In this document: positions 60,640 through 64,000 of the stretch, piece by piece
How positions within the stretch are numbered: position 1 is the stretch's first letter
Layout: each line of letters begins with the position of its first letter
Assembly (NCBI GenBank): GCA_905221605.1
Contig: CAJNDS010002837.1
Span: 90,001-154,000, forward strand
Length of the DNA stretch: 64,000 bases
Direction: 5' to 3'
DNA from: Symbiodinium natans
Lineage: Eukaryota; Sar; Dinophyceae; Suessiales; Symbiodiniaceae
Program-made: the position numbers and the translations under genes
Notes under the pieces: generated by a model
What the model saw: the letters and a program-made list of their open reading frames with translations, nothing else
Databases searched by the model: none
Told to the model about the DNA's origin: nothing

Positions 60640-60927
60640 ACCATCCCTGACCCGGAGTGAGGCTCTGCAAAACTGATGTCGGAACTGCTGCAGGACTGAA
60701 GTTATGCTGAACGCATTCTGCTGAAAGCATTGAACGCACCGTGGCCCAGCTGCCCCCGCTCGAGCAGGCCTGGCCCTGCGAAGCATTCGCAGCGTGTTGA
60801 CCTTGGCCATGCAACAGTTCCACCTGCATTTTGGTCGGGTGGGCCCTGCCCTTGAAAAGGCCGAGGTGTCGACCGTGGCACACTCCCGCATCAAGTCGAT
60901 GTACGCCTCCACAGCGGACCCACCCAA
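60640..60927 (-). CDS. Putative exon pair, unknown
   Basis: GSAVEAYIDLMRECATVDTS is followed, in a different frame, by GRAHPTKMQVELLHGQGQHA. Both are coding-like. The frame change happens within about 25 nt, too short for a comfortable intron, so an edge is misread or there is a frameshift. Confidence 0.35.
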
Positions 60928-61372
60928 TTTGCAGAGAAACGCAATTCAGCAGACGGCAGACACCTACTTAATCACGTGAAAGCCCTCGAAGGCCTCTCTG
61001 GTAATGGTACCCGAATGTGCCGAGTCAAACTCCCAGAAGGTGTCGCAGGCAGACCACACCGCCTCCAGAGAGAGCGATGCCACATGGTTAAATCGCTTAA
61101 ATCATGTGGACCGGGGGTCTGTGCTGCTGCCTACACTGCTCGAAGGACTCAGTAAACAGCTTGGGCACCCCGGCCGTGATCGTTGCGCAGCTACACTTCT
61201 CCACCTGGGTCAAAAGCATCAAGTCCTCTCGTGACTCGTGCAAAGTGGGATTGTCTTCTTAAGAATCTCCAATGTGTTCGTATATGAACTCCAATATTCT
61301 GGCTAAGGGTGATCATCAGCCTTTGCTTCCGTGGATTGGCCTTTCCTCCTGCCTCGCTCATGCGTTCCTCAC

Positions 61373-61526
61373 CATTTGCGAAACATATCGGATGTCGGGG
61401 AGTGTCGGGGGGCTGAGTGGCCTTAAACCCAACAAATTCTGCACATGTCCTATCACCGTGGTTGGCATGGACTGCTCTCTACAGCGTTGTCTGCCTTTTT
61501 CTGCTGACCCGATATGTCGACAAAAC
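61373..61526 (-). CDS. Unknown exon, 51 codons
   Basis: From GTGCAG|G the frame reads FCRHIGSAEKGRQRCREQSM, then PTTVIGHVQNLLGLRPLSPP and TLPDIRYVSQM, ending at a consensus ATG|GTGAGG donor. It starts in phase 2 and ends in phase 0. No family was recognised; it does not join directly to the 60278-60499 exon by an established link. Confidence 0.5.
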
Positions 61527-61599
61527 CTGCACGGCCTCTGAAGACAGCTGCATGCACGAAAGGTGGTCTCCAACATGTTCCATAATTACTTAGCTGGAC

Positions 61600-63250
61600 C
61601 CGAAGAGACAGTCACTGCAGGGCCAACACCGGTTTGGAACGAAAGGCCCGGCGAACATCTGGCGAGCACTTCGCCTGGTGGACATTGGTTTCTGGCAGGG
61701 TGCCGCTCAAGCGGTGCAACCCACCGAAAGGCTTCTCAGAGCAAAATCGGCTTGCGCCCCACAGTCCGGCTTCTGTCGAAGTATCTCCAGAATCTCTGTT
61801 CTTCGGAAAACTACGTATTGGGAGTACACTGTGTACACATGAGGGGCAACTGGCAACTGACCAGACATCGCGCCTCGATATTCTGGGCACCTCCGGGTCA
61901 AGGAACGAATCCGCATTCCACAGGGCACTATTATGCACTATCAACCTTCTGAGTTGTACCACATGGATTTACCAAAGGTTGAAGCGTCGAACTTTGACAT
62001 GGTCTCTTGACATCCCCACAGCTTGGGAGCTTGCGCAAAACCACGTTCGTGGGAAGCGCGCCCTGGCGGAGCTAAAGTACTGCACCGATGTGGTGACTCC
62101 GACTCGTAAATCAGCTCTCTGTCACAGTCACAGCGAGCTACCGGACATTGCCGGACTCTTTGCAATGCCACCGCCTGCGTTGCGCGGCCTGTCCAGCTCA
62201 AACACTCAGGCAATCTCAGGCATATGCGGCATATGACGAATCACAACTTGTCAGATTGACGCGAAGACTGTTGATGTGAGAGCTGCTTTTGTTATCCAAA
62301 CCCTGCCCGCCTTTCGTCTTCGGGCCTTGCCGCAACTTGTTACCATGTTGAACGCAACAGCACGGACAAGGATGCTCCCTAGCTGCCTTGCGGGCTGGTT
62401 CGGTTTACTTACTGCTTGCACACTTGAGTGCGCAATTGCCATCTGGAAATTACACAGAATGCTTGTCTTACCCGCAGAGAACCCATAGCAGCATGACAGA
62501 CCAAAAGGCTTTTGACATGGTGCGCAAGTCTGTGTTGCATGCAAAGCCCAATGAGAGCCAGGCCTGCTAGTTTGCCGGGGCTCCCAATGATGGACCCCAT
62601 TTTCTTGGTCAGCATCGCGAAGTTCGGACCGGGACCTTCACATGTCCATGACATCCCTTACATCCCATGACATCCCCCCATGTAGCCGCAAAGTGGCTAA
62701 TGCGTTCGCTGTTGGGAAGCCTAGGACATCCTAGGACCATCTCTCTCTGCATCGAAAGCACTTTACACCCCCACAGAGTCTGTTCGGAGATGTGACTGGC
62801 GATGTCGAAATGTCTTGCCCTGAACTTGCTTTCCTTGGGCTCTGGCTTGTCGTCGCGGTGTTTCCGGTCTGAGAAAGCGATGCCTCAACTGGAGGGGGGG
62901 TCGTTCTTTATTCGAGTGCTGCTGCCCTGAGCAAAAACTTCGTCTTGCGCTTTGCCCTTGCGGGTTCTTGCGTGGCTCTAGCTTTAAGCACTGGAACATG
63001 AAACCCTTTCAATGCAAGTGCGAGCGTAAAGCGAACGGCCAGAACGCACCCGACACCCCAAAACACCAACTTCAACCCTGCCCCGCTTTGCCATTGCGGG
63101 GCCACCCTGAGCAGAGCCTGCGCACAGCTTGCCAGGTTAGCGTCACTGCGTCAGTCCGAAAGCTCCGAATCCAGTGAGCAAACTGCTTTTGTTCGCTCTT
63201 GCGCTCCGCTCGCTTGCGCGCTGTGTCCTGAGACTACATCCAAAATACTT
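61600..63250. other. Ambiguous stretch
   Basis: Both strands are open at 61612-62236. A 30-nt minus segment, MAIAHSSVQA, at about 62410-62440 lies between a perfect TTCCAG acceptor and a GTAAGT donor. Basic segments near 62900-63000 (LKARATQEPARAKRKTKF) may be coding. Confidence 0.35.
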
Positions 63251-63394
63251 TCCGGTCACTCTGATCTACTGTCAAAAGGCGAGGGTTTAGAAAAACCCTC
63301 TGATGTTGCACCGCCTGAGAGCGCTGAGTCCTGACTCTGGGGGCTGGGCCGTGCCACCGAGCCCCCCCGGCAGCAGAGTCGATCTTGGAGGATC

Positions 63395-63850
63395 CTCAAG
63401 CCGAGCTGAAGGAAAGCAAGGCATCCCTTCATAAGAGGTACTGGTAGCGTGTGAAAGCTCTGTGGCAATCTCCATGTCTACCCCCTCTCCCTGAAACATA
63501 GCGGCATCCGTGGGCTGCTGCCTGCTTGGACGTCTGTCGCCTGGCGCATCAAGTTTTGCCAGCGAAACTAACACTCCTACTTCAGACGACCGCTTGTGCG
63601 CAGCAAGCACGACCAAGTGGCTCCATGGGTCCTGCCAGATCAACTTAGGCACCGCAAGGCACCGGTAAACAGGGCTACAAAAACTGGCCACCGGCTTGGC
63701 GATGCGAGAGCTACGCTAAGCTGCAGCTCCCAGTCCTCGTGGCGATGATGTAACCTTATTTCATAAGCCAGAGTTGTTCTCCACGATGGGCCACGTGCAG
63801 TTGAGGGGCTGCTGTCAGCAAACTCGCCGCTTCTACGGAATCGCATATGC
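63395..63850 (-). CDS. Unknown two-exon segment
   Basis: Exon 63395-63631 (79 codons) reads DPWSHLVVLAAHKRSSEVGV, then LVSLAKLDAPGDRRPSRQQP and MEIATELSHATSTSYEG, ending LE at a GA donor (GAG|GATCCT). The preceding exon ends at 63692 (TTLAYEIRLHHRHEDWELQL, then SVALASPSR) with a GT donor; its 5' edge is near 63850. The two join in phase 0 across a 60-nt intron. No family was recognised. Confidence 0.55.
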
Positions 63851-63904
63851 ACGCCACCGTTCTAGAACGCCAAAAGGATCTCAGAAGCCTTCCCTGCGAC
63901 ACAA

Positions 63905-64000
63905 GCTGTGGCTAAGCTTTTGGCCTCAGACTTGCCCCAGGTCGATCCCAGCGTGGAGCCGAAGTTTGACACGGTGCCCGACTCTCCTGTGCAACCAAAA
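63905..64000 (+). CDS. Possible plus-strand exon at window edge
   Basis: The frame LLASDLPQVDPSVEPKFDTV, then PDSPVQPK, is open to the end and acidic/Pro-rich. The minus strand is also open (SGTVSNFGSTLGSTWGKSEA), so strand is uncertain. If real it would break the one-strand order. Confidence 0.3.

Overview
The window looks like nuclear DNA of a dinoflagellate, most like the coral-symbiont group (Symbiodiniaceae). Coding content is sparse and split into short exons. Acceptors are usually AG|G and donors are GT, GC and probably GA. Microsatellites and minisatellites are dense. There are no operons, ribosome-binding sites, tRNA or rRNA genes that I could see. The GalNAc-transferase and NHL proteins also read like dinoflagellate members of those families. 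I inferred this from sequence style; no species marker was found and the exact spliced-leader sequence was not seen.

The long open frames are mostly misleading. The longest (54542-55405 +, 287 codons) looks like a shadow. I found genes by looking for coding-like segments bounded by splice signals and then testing whether codon phase carries from one exon to the next. Every well-supported gene lies on the minus strand, so the window reads as one head-to-tail array transcribed right to left.

Layout, left to right: polypeptide GalNAc-transferase with a lectin tail (1.2-4.8 kb); an NPPY-type methyltransferase (7.1-8.8 kb); a coiled-coil gene of unknown role (9.8-10.7 kb); degenerate repeats (12.6-13.1 kb); a Trp-rich unknown gene (15.4-16.1 kb); isolated exons and a Pro-rich exon (16.4-18.1 kb); an unknown multi-exon gene (18.6-19.8 kb); a short membrane/Cys ORF (21.4-21.7 kb); an NHL-repeat gene (22.6-23.5 kb); a glycosyltransferase-like gene with the motif NDRFAI (28.1-29.8 kb); a Cys-rich membrane-protein exon (33.8-34.2 kb); scattered exons (35.7-42.3 kb); a large minisatellite (45.0-45.5 kb); a possible alpha-galactosidase-like C-terminus (46.1-46.5 kb); a repeat complex with a hairpin (48.0-49.4 kb); a chain of unknown exons and genes (50.3-54.5 kb); a long, highly charged RS-like gene (56.2-59.0 kb); and three well-supported unknown exon sets (60.3-63.9 kb).

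The genes do not form an obvious common pathway. Two are sugar transferases and a third may be a glycosidase, but they are far apart and I infer no linkage. The main interest is architectural: strict one-strand gene order, non-canonical donors, candidate introns of only 40-51 nt, and repeat families placed between and inside genes. Exon edges were read by eye and need transcript support.
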